A stretch of DNA of 64,000 bases from Octadecabacter algicola (GTDB lineage: Bacteria; Pseudomonadota; Alphaproteobacteria; Rhodobacterales; Rhodobacteraceae). A program made the position numbers and the translations under genes. Each line of letters begins with the position of its first letter. Within the stretch, counting starts at the first letter, position 1. The notes below the pieces were generated by a model. That model did not search any database, had not been told where the DNA came from, and saw only the letters and a program-made list of their open reading frames with translations. The DNA is taken from positions 1-64,000 of the forward strand of contig NZ_JAKGAR010000005.1 of NCBI RefSeq assembly GCF_021532625.1, in the 5' to 3' direction. Below, in pieces: positions 36,036 through 45,662 of the stretch.

Positions 36036-38093
36036 TTATGTAGGGTCCTTTGGTGTAGTATTTAGGTTCTGGCCAACGATCTTGCCAGGCACACCCTGAA
36101 CAATCCCGCGGTCGGGCACGCTGAAATAAACGACAGAATTTGCGCCAATAATCGCATCATCGCCGATCTGGACATTGCCAACGATAACAGCCCCTGCCCC
36201 AACGTCGACGCGCGCGCCGATAACCGGTTTGGCGTTAAGGTCATTTGTCGTACGGATGCCGAAGGTTGTGTTTTGGCGCACGATGGTGTCATCCCCGATG
36301 GAACGCGCACCGAGCATCATTCCGCCGAAGTGTTCCAGTTTCACCCGCCGTCCAACGGCCACCGTGTAATCAAGTTTGATACCACACAGTATTTGAACGG
36401 CTTTGCGCAGGATGCGGTAAAGCACGCTAAACGGTATCCGCAGGATGCGGGGGCGAACGCCCATTCGCCAGTTTCCAAATCGGTGCACGAACAAAGCCCA
36501 GAACCCCTGTGATCCCAATGTGCCATCGTTTGTGCGTAAATCCTCGGCGACTAAAGCCCAGAATCCGATGCCGGACGGGTTGCGGTTCATGCTGCCGTCA
36601 GGAAGTGGCGGCGCGCCCGTTTGCCCATCTGCGCCGTCCCCCTGTGCTATGGTCGCTGCCAAGTCGGCCAAGGGAGTTTGTTCCCACCCCATTGGGGCCG
36701 CGCCGAGGTTTTGCTCCAGCAACAGCTGCATCTGCAGATGGGTAAGACTGTCTCCGCCTGCCGTAATAAAACTGTCTGCGGGGTTAGTGTTCGGCCCCAT
36801 AAGATTTGCCAAAGGGCCCAGGGACCCGCTTAATGTTTGATCAGAAGGTGGGGTCATTAGGTGCCGTTGCAATTTGCCTGTGCTGGTGCGGGGAAGGCTG
36901 TCGAGTGTCATGGCGGGAACGTCGCGGCCCGGGGCGGCACCCATGTCCACCGCGACGGCGAGCGCTGCAGATTGCAACTGGTCGGTGGTGGCTGTGGTTT
37001 CGGGCGTAACAGCGAGCGCAAGAGCCTCTCCTCGGATGGGATCGGCACGGCGCAAGATGGCGAAGGGCCCTGCGTCTTTCACGCGGTCGCGTATCTTAGC
37101 TTCGATTGCATCAGGGTTTAGCTTGATGCCGCCGCAATTGATCACGTCATCGGCGCGCGCCTCAAACCAAAGGTACCCCTGATCATCTATGTGACCCAAA
37201 TCTGACGTTTCAAACGTACTTTTCAGGTCCGTCTCACCGACCTCAGACAGTATGAAACTCGCGACATGTGGGCCAGTGATGCGAATGCGCCCATCTCTAC
37301 TTATGGCTAATTTGGTGTCACCCGTGGGCTTGCCAACCGACCCAAGGATGTCTGGCCCGGTTCCGTCTACCTGTAGAAACGTAGAGCGCGATGCCTCGGT
37401 CAAGCCGTAGTGCTGAATGATCCGTGCGGCTGGAAACAGGTTCCGGAGCGCAACTTTTTCGTCAGCAGACATCATTTGGCTGCCGATTTCGATCCAAAGC
37501 AGGTTGTTACGCTCATCCCCGAAACTGGACGCGGCAGCAAGGATTACGCGCCACAGGCTTGGCACAGCTGATAGGGCGTTGATCTTACCGTCACTCAGCA
37601 TTTTCCGTATTTCGGACAGATCGAACCCAGCTGGTGGCAGGTAAACGTGCCCCCCGTTGTGCAGCACGGCACGCGCGCGGCCATAACCAAACGAATGGTT
37701 TACGGGCACCCCAATATATTCGCGAACCTTATCCGTCAGGTCCATTGCATCGCTCAGGCGGGTCACAACATCATGAAGCGCGCGGCGACTCAGGACGACT
37801 CCTTTGGGCGTGCCGGTCGTGCCGGAGGTAAACGAAACCTGCGCGATGTCATCCCCACCGGTCGAGGTAAACCTATCGGTAATCCAGCCCGCCCCGCCCT
37901 TTGGTTCGATGATCTCATCAGGGGCAGTCATCTGAATGCGCGCGGTATCACCAGCATCGCGTAACGGAACAGACACGATACCGTCGTTCAGATGAGATAA
38001 CATCTGGCGCAGATATCCTGCGCTGCCGCTATCGCCTTTGGGTGTCACAACGCCAACGACCCGCAAACCTTTCAGGCTGGACGGACGCGTCAT
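36036..38093 (-). CDS. Adenylation-carrier-acyltransferase tri-domain enzyme
   Basis: A 685-residue fusion. Residues about 1-415 form an acyl/aminoacyl-adenylating domain: S-G-T-T-G-T-P-K-G near 89-97, Y-G-L-T-E-A-S near 229-235, and P-R-T-S-T-G-K with Lys near 407. The start is about 50-100 residues shorter than usual ahead of the first core motif. A phosphopantetheine carrier follows, with G-G-D-S and attachment Ser near 449. The C-terminal 160 residues are a left-handed beta-helix acyltransferase of the serine-acetyltransferase type, with repeated I-G-D-D-x-I units. It could activate a carboxylic or amino acid, hold it as thioester and pass it to a sugar amine or hydroxyl. It overlaps the upstream glycosyltransferase gene by four bases. 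Confidence 0.85.
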   Translation of the reverse strand: MTRPSSLKGLRVVGVVTPKGDSGSAGYLRQMLSHLNDGIVSVPLRDAGDTARIQMTAPDEIIEPKGGAGWITDRFTSTGGDDIAQVSFTSGTTGTPKGVVLSRRALHDVVTRLSDAMDLTDKVREYIGVPVNHSFGYGRARAVLHNGGHVYLPPAGFDLSEIRKMLSDGKINALSAVPSLWRVILAAASSFGDERNNLLWIEIGSQMMSADEKVALRNLFPAARIIQHYGLTEASRSTFLQVDGTGPDILGSVGKPTGDTKLAISRDGRIRITGPHVASFILSEVGETDLKSTFETSDLGHIDDQGYLWFEARADDVINCGGIKLNPDAIEAKIRDRVKDAGPFAILRRADPIRGEALALAVTPETTATTDQLQSAALAVAVDMGAAPGRDVPAMTLDSLPRTSTGKLQRHLMTPPSDQTLSGSLGPLANLMGPNTNPADSFITAGGDSLTHLQMQLLLEQNLGAAPMGWEQTPLADLAATIAQGDGADGQTGAPPLPDGSMNRNPSGIGFWALVAEDLRTNDGTLGSQGFWALFVHRFGNWRMGVRPRILRIPFSVLYRILRKAVQILCGIKLDYTVAVGRRVKLEHFGGMMLGARSIGDDTIVRQNTTFGIRTTNDLNAKPVIGARVDVGAGAVIVGNVQIGDDAIIGANSVVYFSVPDRGIVQGVPGKIVGQNLNTTPKDPT

Positions 38094-39076
38094 GACACAC
38101 CTCTTTGCTTGGCTGTGGGACCCGCGCCAAATCCCGAACTCAGAATATCGCGAGCTGTATGCGGTGGCGTTAGGACAGGTTTACGGCGCAGTGCGCGGTG
38201 CAGGCGGTAAATTCCGTAGCCCATTATGTAGAGGATATTGGCCAGAACCGCCCCACCCCAGCTGTACCGTTTGAGGAAATAGCGAAAACGGGATTGATAC
38301 CAATAGGCGGGTAAACGTTTGGGCGCATCATTGACACGCACGCCCGTTGCGGCCCCTGCAATATGAACTACCCGGCTGTCGGTCACATGCCAAATGGTAT
38401 GACCTGCTGCCCGCACGCGGGACTGAAATTCGACTTCTTCAAAGTATAAGAAAAAGTCGGGGTCCATTTCGCCGACGTCATCAAGGGTGGCACGTGGCAT
38501 CATGAAACTGGCTCCGGTAACCCAATCGACCTCTCGTGTGGTGGTGATGGGGCCATGGCTGATGGCAGCGCTTGGCGCAAGGCGATCAAAGACGGATAGA
38601 CCCGCGCCACGGAAAAATTCTCGCCATGGGGCGGGAAACCGAAACGCGTAGGCGCGCAAAGTCCTATCGGGGTTTTCCAAACGACTGCCCGCAACACCGA
38701 CGCCGGGATGACCGTCAAGAAATGTCACCAGATGTCGGACCGCACCAGGATGAATATAAGTGTCAGGGTTCAGGAAGTGCACATGCGTGATTGTCGGATC
38801 AGGGGCGACGCAGGTTTCAACCACATGATTGTTTCCGTAGGCAAACCCGCCGTTTGCGCCGATGTCATAGACGGTGACATTGTCATAGCCTGCTTTTTCG
38901 ACAGCCTGTGTGATCAGTTCGACCGAACCGTCGCCTGATTGCGCATCTCCGACACAAATCTTGAGCGTCAGATCTGGCGCAACCTCTCCTTGAAGGGAGG
39001 CGAGACAATCAATGACCAAGTCTGGTGTGCGATAATTCACGATCACCACAGCCACGGTCGCGGGTACCAAAGTCAT
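38090..39076 (-). CDS. Glycosyltransferase family 2, rhamnosyltransferase-like
   Basis: A 328-residue GT-A fold enzyme. V-A-V-V-I-V-N-Y-R-T-P-D-L begins the nucleotide-binding domain. F-L-N-P-D-T-Y holds the D-x-D-equivalent metal site, and W-V-T-G-A-S-F-M-M-P-R with F-F-L-Y-F-E-E-V-E-F are typical of WbbL/RfbF-type rhamnosyltransferases. A basic C-terminal helix may contact the membrane. Its stop overlaps the start of the tri-domain gene by ATGA, and the sulfotransferase follows, giving a three-gene operon. Confidence 0.88.
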   Translation of the reverse strand: MTLVPATVAVVIVNYRTPDLVIDCLASLQGEVAPDLTLKICVGDAQSGDGSVELITQAVEKAGYDNVTVYDIGANGGFAYGNNHVVETCVAPDPTITHVHFLNPDTYIHPGAVRHLVTFLDGHPGVGVAGSRLENPDRTLRAYAFRFPAPWREFFRGAGLSVFDRLAPSAAISHGPITTTREVDWVTGASFMMPRATLDDVGEMDPDFFLYFEEVEFQSRVRAAGHTIWHVTDSRVVHIAGAATGVRVNDAPKRLPAYWYQSRFRYFLKRYSWGGAVLANILYIMGYGIYRLHRALRRKPVLTPPHTARDILSSGFGAGPTAKQRGVS

Positions 39077-39275
39077 AATAAATTAGCCTTCGAAAATGCC
39101 ATGGTTCCGCAATAGCGTTTGAGGGGTCCATCGACAATGGTACGGCGCATATTTGCGCTACACTGTGTCTATAGATGGCGCGCGAACGCTGCAAAGGTTG
39201 GCAACCTGCGCTTTGACCTGTAACAGGAAAACGAACGACTGCGTCAATTTCGGGCGCTTGCGAAGGACATAACAA

Positions 39276-40424
39276 ATGCCCAACCGACAGGCCGCTTGGC
39301 TGTTTGATCAACGGATCCGTGGGCGGGCGTTACCGGGGCTGCGCCGATGGCTGGCGCGCCCGTTTCCCGACGCTGTGAATTCTCGGGTTTTGATTTTGTA
39401 CACTGCGAACGCGATTTGCAGATCACAAGTTGCTCCATTTCTGGCCTATGGGTCCGAAATTAAACAACAGCTTGGCGGTGCCGTGCGGTTTGTTAAAATC
39501 GAGGACGCGACATCGGCACCGTTATCGTTATTCACCTCAGCAACCCATATTCTGGTGCAGCCATGGTTTACGTTAAAGCCCGCAGATCTGCGCAGTCTTT
39601 TTGCATGGTTACGCAGTCAGGCACCGCAGGCGGGCCTGTCAGTGTTGGACGGGTTTGCGCACAATGATCTACGGATGGCACGAGACCTGCCCGAGGATTT
39701 GGCATTCTATATAAAGAAAGCGCTGTTTCGCGATCCGGCGCAATACGATGTATGCTGGCGCGGCGATACGAACCTGACACAATACTATAGTGACCTTTTT
39801 GGGATTGAGGCTGATCCGGTAGATTTTCGCCCGCCTGCTGGGTTCGCTGGCAAGCTACGGCTGGGGCCGAACTTCTTTACCGCACCGCGCCTGATGGCTG
39901 GATTCAAGGCGGATGCCCCTCCTCCGCAGGCCGGGCGGCAGATTGATATGCAAACTCGCTTAGGTGCAAAAGGATCGCCTTGGTATTCGGCAATGCGACA
40001 GGCTTCGCTTGCTGCGGCTGAAGGCTTGCGAGGCGTGTCGTTGTCGCCAGCGGGTCGTGTGTCACCTCAACAGTACCTTGCAGAAATGGCGCAATCTCGA
40101 CTGTGTTTTAGCCCCTTTGGTTATGGGGAGCTGTGTTGGCGCGACATTGAGGCCTTCATGACGGGCGCCGTTTTGATCAAGCCTGACATGGGGCACCTTA
40201 AAACCCTGCCCGATCTTTATGAGGCCGACGTGACCTATCACCCAGTAGAGTGGGATTTTTCGGACTTGGCTGACGTTGTAACAAAAGCCTTGGCCGATGA
40301 AGATGGTCGCGAACGGATGGCGCAAGCGGCTTATGATAGAGTAAAACACTATGTCGACACTGCCCAGTTCGTGCAGGATATGTCAGAGCTGTTTCAACCT
40401 TCAATAGCGGAGACGACACGATGA
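39276..40424 (+). CDS. Glycosyltransferase-like protein, GT-B type
   Basis: A 382-residue protein whose C-terminal third (S-P-F-G-Y-G-E-L-C-W-R-D-I-E-A-F-M-T-G-A-V-L-I-K-P) resembles the exostosin/GT group 1 donor-binding region. The N-terminal domain is divergent. AGGA precedes the ATG. It overlaps the next gene by an ATGA junction and lies divergent from the 38-39 kb operon across about 200 bases. The specificity is not readable. Confidence 0.65.
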   Translation: MPNRQAAWLFDQRIRGRALPGLRRWLARPFPDAVNSRVLILYTANAICRSQVAPFLAYGSEIKQQLGGAVRFVKIEDATSAPLSLFTSATHILVQPWFTLKPADLRSLFAWLRSQAPQAGLSVLDGFAHNDLRMARDLPEDLAFYIKKALFRDPAQYDVCWRGDTNLTQYYSDLFGIEADPVDFRPPAGFAGKLRLGPNFFTAPRLMAGFKADAPPPQAGRQIDMQTRLGAKGSPWYSAMRQASLAAAEGLRGVSLSPAGRVSPQQYLAEMAQSRLCFSPFGYGELCWRDIEAFMTGAVLIKPDMGHLKTLPDLYEADVTYHPVEWDFSDLADVVTKALADEDGRERMAQAAYDRVKHYVDTAQFVQDMSELFQPSIAETTR

Positions 40425-41245
40425 GTTTGGTCATGACCCTTTTGGTGCGCGACGAAGAAGACGTTCTGGATGCCAATATGCGCTACCATCTGGAACAGGG
40501 CGTCGATCATATCATCGTCACCGACAATCTAAGCGTTGATGGGACCGCCGACATCATCGATGGTTACGTCCGTCAAGGGGTCGCGACCAATATACATGAG
40601 CCTGACAACAAATTCGCCCAGTCAAAATGGGTCTCGCGCATGGCACGCATGGCCTATGACAAACAGGCACGGTGGGTGATCCATTGTGACGCGGATGAGT
40701 TCTGGATGACGGATGGTGGCGAAACGTTAGATCGCTATTTCGGGCGGCGGCGTTTGTCGAACGTGGTCCGCGCGCCGCGCCATGATCTGGTTTGTCTTGA
40801 AAATGATGGTGAACCCTTTTGGCATCGGATGGTGTGGCGCAAAACGCAATCATTGAACCCATCAGGCCGCCCGTTGCCCCCCAAGATCGCTCACCGCGCC
40901 CATGCAGATGCAGTTGTCGGAATGGGCAATCACAAAGTGACTGAAATCGGACGTCAGCGCAGGTATGATAAGGGTCTACAAATCCTGCATTACCCGCTTC
41001 GATCGCGTGAACAATACGAACGCAAAATCAGATTGGGGGGACAAGCACTCGCCAATAACCCCGATTTACCTGAGCATTTGGGCGGAACGTGGCGCCGACA
41101 GTTCACCGAACTGCAAGACACCGGACGCCTGGCTTACGTCGAAGAAAACGTTGTCGGAACAGACGGGCTCGAGGCGATGAAAGCTGCGGGCGAAGTCATC
41201 AAGGACACCCGTCTTCGGGACTATTTCACCGAAAAAGGAGAATAA
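40421..41245 (+). CDS. Glycosyltransferase family 2-like protein
   Basis: A 274-residue protein of the Glyco_tranf_2_4 type. M-T-L-L-V-R-D-E-E-D-V-L begins the fold and D-N-L-S-V-D-G-T follows. I-H-C-D-A-D-E-F-W carries the D-x-D metal site. Such proteins are common in sulfated-polysaccharide and sulfotransferase clusters. It is coupled to the previous gene and followed six bases later by a sulfotransferase gene. Confidence 0.8.
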   Translation: MSLVMTLLVRDEEDVLDANMRYHLEQGVDHIIVTDNLSVDGTADIIDGYVRQGVATNIHEPDNKFAQSKWVSRMARMAYDKQARWVIHCDADEFWMTDGGETLDRYFGRRRLSNVVRAPRHDLVCLENDGEPFWHRMVWRKTQSLNPSGRPLPPKIAHRAHADAVVGMGNHKVTEIGRQRRYDKGLQILHYPLRSREQYERKIRLGGQALANNPDLPEHLGGTWRRQFTELQDTGRLAYVEENVVGTDGLEAMKAAGEVIKDTRLRDYFTEKGE

Positions 41246-41251
41246 GCCGCT

Positions 41252-41926
41252 ATGCCCGTCGCGCTTTCTGTTCCCCATAAGCTGGCATTTTTTAGCGTGC
41301 CAAAAGCGGCGAGCACGTCGGTTAAGATGGTTCTTTATCAACTGGATACAGGCCGTGAATGGACGGAAGACGCTGACGCGGTCCATCCGCATTTTCCGAC
41401 TAAACCCATTACGGTTGACGACTTTGCCTCCGTACCCGACGGATTTTGGAAGTTTGCAATCCTGCGCGATCCTGTAAGCCGCCTGTTGTCGTCCTACGGC
41501 AATCGCGTGATGCATCACCGCGATATTGCCCATGCTGTGCATAGAAAAGGCGGGCGGCTTGCACGTTTAACCCTGCCTCTGCGCCACCCGGGACTGCGGG
41601 TCATGCCATCGCCTGATGCCTATTTTTGCAACCTGCGCCGATATCAAGACCTATCCTATTCTATTTGGCACCACACTGCACCGATTTCAGTATTTATCGG
41701 TTCTGACTTAGGTTTTTTTGACGAATTGTATCGCATTTCAGATATACAAAAGCTTGAGGCGGAACTGTCCGCACGCACGGCGCAGACCATTGTTTTACCC
41801 CGTGAACAAATGGCTGGCCGCAAGATCGTGTTTGAAGATTTATCCAACAAGGCGCAGGAAGCTGTGTTGGCTCACACTGCTAAAGACTACCAGCTGTTAT
41901 CCGAATATTTCGATCCACCACGCTAG
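41252..41926 (+). CDS. Sulfotransferase family 2-like protein
   Basis: A 224-residue protein with the PAPS loop F-F-S-V-P-K-A-A-S-T-S-V near residue 12. The 3'-phosphate loop is I-L-R-D-P-V-S-R-L-L-S-S-Y near residue 70. Both are standard for Sulfotransfer_2 (carbohydrate sulfotransferase) proteins. It is third in a plus-strand run with two glycosyltransferase-like genes, consistent with sulfation of a sugar just added. It is convergent with the next sulfotransferase gene. Confidence 0.85.
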   Translation: MPVALSVPHKLAFFSVPKAASTSVKMVLYQLDTGREWTEDADAVHPHFPTKPITVDDFASVPDGFWKFAILRDPVSRLLSSYGNRVMHHRDIAHAVHRKGGRLARLTLPLRHPGLRVMPSPDAYFCNLRRYQDLSYSIWHHTAPISVFIGSDLGFFDELYRISDIQKLEAELSARTAQTIVLPREQMAGRKIVFEDLSNKAQEAVLAHTAKDYQLLSEYFDPPR

Positions 41927-41936
41927 TCGAAACTTA

Positions 41937-42551
41937 TCAGATCTTACCCCAGAACCCCGCAGCCCAGCGGTTTTGCAGGCGGCGTTTCAACGGGACTTTG
42001 CGGGTCGCGCTTTTGTTGGTGTGGGGGAACGGCGCGTCCGGCACGGGTTGCCCGAGGAATCCGCATAGCTCGTCCCAACCGTCGCCATTTTCCCAACACA
42101 GCTCTAACAGTCTGTCAGATGCGCCTTGGCTTTCAAAAAACGCGCGAACCTCACGAGTGTGGCGGTTGTAGAAATCGATATGTTCAGCCTCGTGCCCGAA
42201 CGGATAATCGTGGCCGTAAGCCATCCCGCGACAGTGTTCCACGGGGTGCGTCATGAGAGAATGTTTTTTCAAACTACTCAGCCATTTTTCAGCGCTGATC
42301 CGATGTGTCAGGACAAAAACCGCGCCTTCATCTGCGTAGCGGGCCCAGAGCTCTTTATATGCAAGCGGCCAAGGCCAATCGTCAAAACAATCGTATTTAT
42401 CAGCAACCTCGAACATCGGAGCTAGATTGCCTTTGCGGTATTCGATTAGCAGGTCGCGGCGGCAAGATACGTGCGAATAGCCCAGTTGCGCGCAACACGC
42501 CTTTAGGGTTGAGGTTCCTGTTTTATTCAGTCCGATGCCGAAAATTTTCAA
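41937..42551 (-). CDS. Sulfotransferase-like protein
   Basis: A 204-residue protein starting M-K-I-F-G-I-G-L-N-K-T-G-T-S-T-L, where K-T-G-T-S is the PAPS-loop motif. F-V-L-T-H-R-I-S-A-E-K-W lies where the second nucleotide-binding segment is expected. It is short and compact, like many bacterial family members of the P-loop sulfotransferase fold. It is convergent with the gene before it and transcribed apart from the neighbours, with about 90 bases upstream to the next gene. Confidence 0.78.
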   Translation of the reverse strand: MKIFGIGLNKTGTSTLKACCAQLGYSHVSCRRDLLIEYRKGNLAPMFEVADKYDCFDDWPWPLAYKELWARYADEGAVFVLTHRISAEKWLSSLKKHSLMTHPVEHCRGMAYGHDYPFGHEAEHIDFYNRHTREVRAFFESQGASDRLLELCWENGDGWDELCGFLGQPVPDAPFPHTNKSATRKVPLKRRLQNRWAAGFWGKI

Positions 42552-42640
42552 CTGGCTTCTCCATGGGCGTGAGTGCCTTTCGGCAAGTGGTCTAGCGCAA
42601 CACTACAGACTGGTACCGTTCCAGCGCAAGTTACTGGCAA

Positions 42641-43372
42641 TTACGCTACATCCAAACGGTCGTATCCGTACCGTGCGATGTCTTCCGCGCACAGCTGCGT
42701 GACAATCTCGGCGGCGCCGGGGTTTCTGGCAAACACGTCGGCGGTTGTTTTAGATTTGGGTCGCAAGCTTCCTTTGGCCGAGATCGAAGCAAGCCCGTCT
42801 GACAATGACGTACCAAGCCCAAGCCGCTCCGACAGCGCGGCCACATCATTGGACAATGTTTCATAGCGCAAAGTCACGTCCGTGGCAGGCGCGCCATCAA
42901 CATCGATAATTGCACGGTTGACCAACAAGCGATTTGGTTCTGCCTCAAGAAAATCGGTGAAACTTAGGTCTGTGCGGCCAGTTTTGGAAAACCAATAATA
43001 GTTGCTGACCGCGAAATCATAAGGATTACGCACGATCGAGACTTTGCAATACTCATCCCAAATTGCGGGCGCGATGCGCGTGCGCACGTCCGTAGCCGAC
43101 ATATGTTCCCAAAAATTGCGCTCAGCGTGTTTGCCACGCAATCGGCGAGCCAGTTTGCGCAGCTTACTTTCTGGGACTTCATAATTTTGTGCCCCTCGTC
43201 CTGCGAATGCTTGGCGCGCGTCTTCGTCAGCTTGCTCCCATGTGTGCCGACCACCAAACGGTGTGATGACATCATCATCCTCGCAGTGTGCAGACAGGGC
43301 GATTTCCAAGCTGGTGCCCGCTACTTTACGTGTTTTCAAAAAGATCAGGCGGAGGGAATGGGAGAGGATCAT
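42641..43372 (-). CDS. Sulfotransferase family-like protein
   Basis: A 243-residue protein. L-I-F-L-K-T-R-K-V-A-G-T-S-L-E is a PAPS-type loop near residue 10, and V-S-I-V-R-N-P-Y-D-F-A-V-S-N-Y is the second loop near residue 105. Arg/Asn/Ser residues are in the usual places. The insert between the loops is basic. It is divergent from the sulfotransferase gene at 43520. The acceptor is unknown. Confidence 0.82.
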   Translation of the reverse strand: MILSHSLRLIFLKTRKVAGTSLEIALSAHCEDDDVITPFGGRHTWEQADEDARQAFAGRGAQNYEVPESKLRKLARRLRGKHAERNFWEHMSATDVRTRIAPAIWDEYCKVSIVRNPYDFAVSNYYWFSKTGRTDLSFTDFLEAEPNRLLVNRAIIDVDGAPATDVTLRYETLSNDVAALSERLGLGTSLSDGLASISAKGSLRPKSKTTADVFARNPGAAEIVTQLCAEDIARYGYDRLDVA

Positions 43373-43519
43373 ACACGCTGTCCTTGATCACACAGGGCAC
43401 AGCCTCCCCAAGTGAACGGGCGATCCTGCGGTTTCTATACAGGAATGTTGTTATCAGGAGGTGGCTTTGGTAATCAAGCGGCCAGATCGACATGCGGCCT
43501 TGGGCCGGAAAGGTATCAT

Positions 43520-44287
43520 ATGCCACTTTTTCAGGCGGCCGGCACGATGCATCATTACGTGCATGTTCCGAAATGTGCAGGCCAATCGGTCGAAGATTAC
43601 TTAGTGGCCCGCTTTGGCCCCCTCGCCTTTCTAAACAATCGGTTTGGCAAAACTCCGCAAGCTGAGCGTTGGACGAAGAGCTCACCGCAACACGCTGAGG
43701 CTGCGGCGATGGTTGGGTTGTTCCCAGAAGGTTGGATAGAAAGCCGCTTTGCCGTCGTACGCAACCCGCTGACGCGCTTTGCGAGTTCGTACAATTATTA
43801 CCTCGCAAACCTAAAGCGCATCCCACGCCTGATGGGTCCTGAGGAATGGTTTTCTGAATACGTCGGATTTGCCGACCGGATGCCCCACTACTTGGACAAC
43901 CATTTACGCCCACAAACGCAAATGGTGCCCGACGGAACCACTGTGTTTAAGCTGGAAAATGGTATGGCACCTTTGGTGGCACATTTGGATAACTTGGCAG
44001 GTAACAAAGAAGGTCCGCGCGAGATTGGCCATGGTCACGTGACCCATTCGCTAGACGGGATGGAAAAGACAGCCCTTTCCGCGTCATTCCTGCGAGACTT
44101 GAGCACCTATTATGCAAAGGATTTTGACCGGTTCGGGTATGATTTGGATGAGGTAAAAAGCGTGTCTGTTTATGCCGTAGAGCGCGATAGCTGGTCCGCG
44201 ATGGACCTGATGCGCCTCCGCCGCCGTCATCTGCGTCGTCGGTTATGGCGTGCCAGTGTCCGCTTGAGCGGGCGCGCGCTCGGTTAA
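43520..44287 (+). CDS. Sulfotransferase family 2-like protein
   Basis: A 255-residue protein starting M-P-L-F-Q-A-A-G-T-M-H-H with GGAAAGG just upstream. A frame open from 43412 would add 36 low-quality residues and is rejected. The PAPS loop is Y-V-H-V-P-K-C-A-G-Q-S-V and the second is F-A-V-V-R-N-P-L-T-R-F-A-S-S-Y. The C-terminus is Arg-rich. The flippase gene starts at the very next base, so the two are coupled. Confidence 0.85.
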   Translation: MPLFQAAGTMHHYVHVPKCAGQSVEDYLVARFGPLAFLNNRFGKTPQAERWTKSSPQHAEAAAMVGLFPEGWIESRFAVVRNPLTRFASSYNYYLANLKRIPRLMGPEEWFSEYVGFADRMPHYLDNHLRPQTQMVPDGTTVFKLENGMAPLVAHLDNLAGNKEGPREIGHGHVTHSLDGMEKTALSASFLRDLSTYYAKDFDRFGYDLDEVKSVSVYAVERDSWSAMDLMRLRRRHLRRRLWRASVRLSGRALG

Positions 44288-45661
44288 ATGGCAAAGTCTA
44301 AAGATCCAAACGGTGAACCACCACGCGGTTCTCTGAAGGCTCGCGCGCTTGGGGCGGGCGGCTGGAGCATTTTCAATGTTCTAGTGGGATTTGGGTTCCG
44401 GCTCGTCAGCAATCTGATCATGACGCGGTTGCTGGTCCCCGAAGCTTTCGGGGTCATGGCCATGGCGACAGTCGTTTTGTCCGCGCTTGAGCTGTTCACC
44501 GATATTGGCATCAGTCGGTCCATCATGCGTGAAAAGGATGGAGATGATCCGCATTTCCTACGCGTTGCCTGGGTCGTGCGTATTTTGCGATCCGCGGTCA
44601 TTGCGATAGGGCTGTTCATCATGGCGCTCGCAGTTTGGATACTTGCTCCATCGTTGGCCACCGAAGGGTCGGTTTATGCGGCACCCGAATTACCCGGTTT
44701 GTTAATGCTGGTGGCGCTGTCCCCGATCTTAGACGGCTTAGCCTCTACCTCACGGGAACTCACCATGCGGCGTATGGAGAACCGCCGTTTCGCAATGATC
44801 GTGCTATCGTCACGTCTCATGAGCCTTGCGGCAATGGCCGGATTCGCGCTGATTTATCCAACCGTCTGGGCACTTATGGTTGGGATGTTGACAGCAAAAT
44901 TGATTTCCTCGACGATGACGCATGTTTTCTTGCCCGGTCCCCGCATGGCATTTGAATGGGATCGCGAAATAGCCGCCCGACTGTGGACGTTTGGTCGTTG
45001 GATTCTTGCGTCATCGGCCCTGACGTTCTTTGCTCGCAGCATCGACAAACTGATCCTTGCCGGATTGCTGAGCTCGACCCTCTTTGGCCTTTTTGTCATC
45101 GCCCAAATCTGGATCGAAGCCGGACGCGGCATTATCAACAGGCTTTCTACGACTGTTGGGTTTCCGGCCATGGCCGAGGTTATTCGTACCCGCCCAAAGG
45201 ACGTGCCACGGCTCTATCGAAAATTCCAATCAGTGATCGATCTGGCTTGTTTTTCCGCCTTCGTGGCCACCGAACTTTTGGGCCAACATCTGATCAATTT
45301 TCTATACACGGATGACTACAGCCTTGCCGGACGTTATCTACAGCTTATGGCACCGTCATTCCTTGTGATCCGGTTCTTGACCATCGGAAATTTGATCATG
45401 AACACTGGGGACAGCCGGTCGAGCTTTATCATCTCAAGCTTTCGTGCCGCTGGGGCGTTGTTCGGCGTTCCTCTGGGGTATTCGATGATGGGAACCGAGG
45501 GCGCGATCCTTGGAGCTGTGTTGGCCCCTATGTTCGCGGTGCCTTACATCCTGCTGCGTGTGCGATCGATCCTGACGACACGGCAAGTGTTGTTTGATAC
45601 GGCGTGGGCAGTGATGACCCTGATCCTGACGGCGATCGTGTTCTGGAACGTAAACACCTAG
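44288..45661 (+). CDS. Oligosaccharide flippase (Wzx-type)
   Basis: A 457-residue protein with about 12-14 helices of the polysaccharide-transporter (MOP) fold. It starts G-A-G-G-W-S-I-F-N-V-L-V-G-F-G-F-R and has the family N-terminal R-L-L-V-P-E-A-F-G-V-M-A-M-A. It would flip undecaprenyl-linked repeat units across the inner membrane for polymerisation by the Wzy-like protein at 47.4-48.9 kb. The ATG directly follows the sulfotransferase stop. Confidence 0.9.
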   Translation: MAKSKDPNGEPPRGSLKARALGAGGWSIFNVLVGFGFRLVSNLIMTRLLVPEAFGVMAMATVVLSALELFTDIGISRSIMREKDGDDPHFLRVAWVVRILRSAVIAIGLFIMALAVWILAPSLATEGSVYAAPELPGLLMLVALSPILDGLASTSRELTMRRMENRRFAMIVLSSRLMSLAAMAGFALIYPTVWALMVGMLTAKLISSTMTHVFLPGPRMAFEWDREIAARLWTFGRWILASSALTFFARSIDKLILAGLLSSTLFGLFVIAQIWIEAGRGIINRLSTTVGFPAMAEVIRTRPKDVPRLYRKFQSVIDLACFSAFVATELLGQHLINFLYTDDYSLAGRYLQLMAPSFLVIRFLTIGNLIMNTGDSRSSFIISSFRAAGALFGVPLGYSMMGTEGAILGAVLAPMFAVPYILLRVRSILTTRQVLFDTAWAVMTLILTAIVFWNVNT

Positions 45662-45662
45662 A

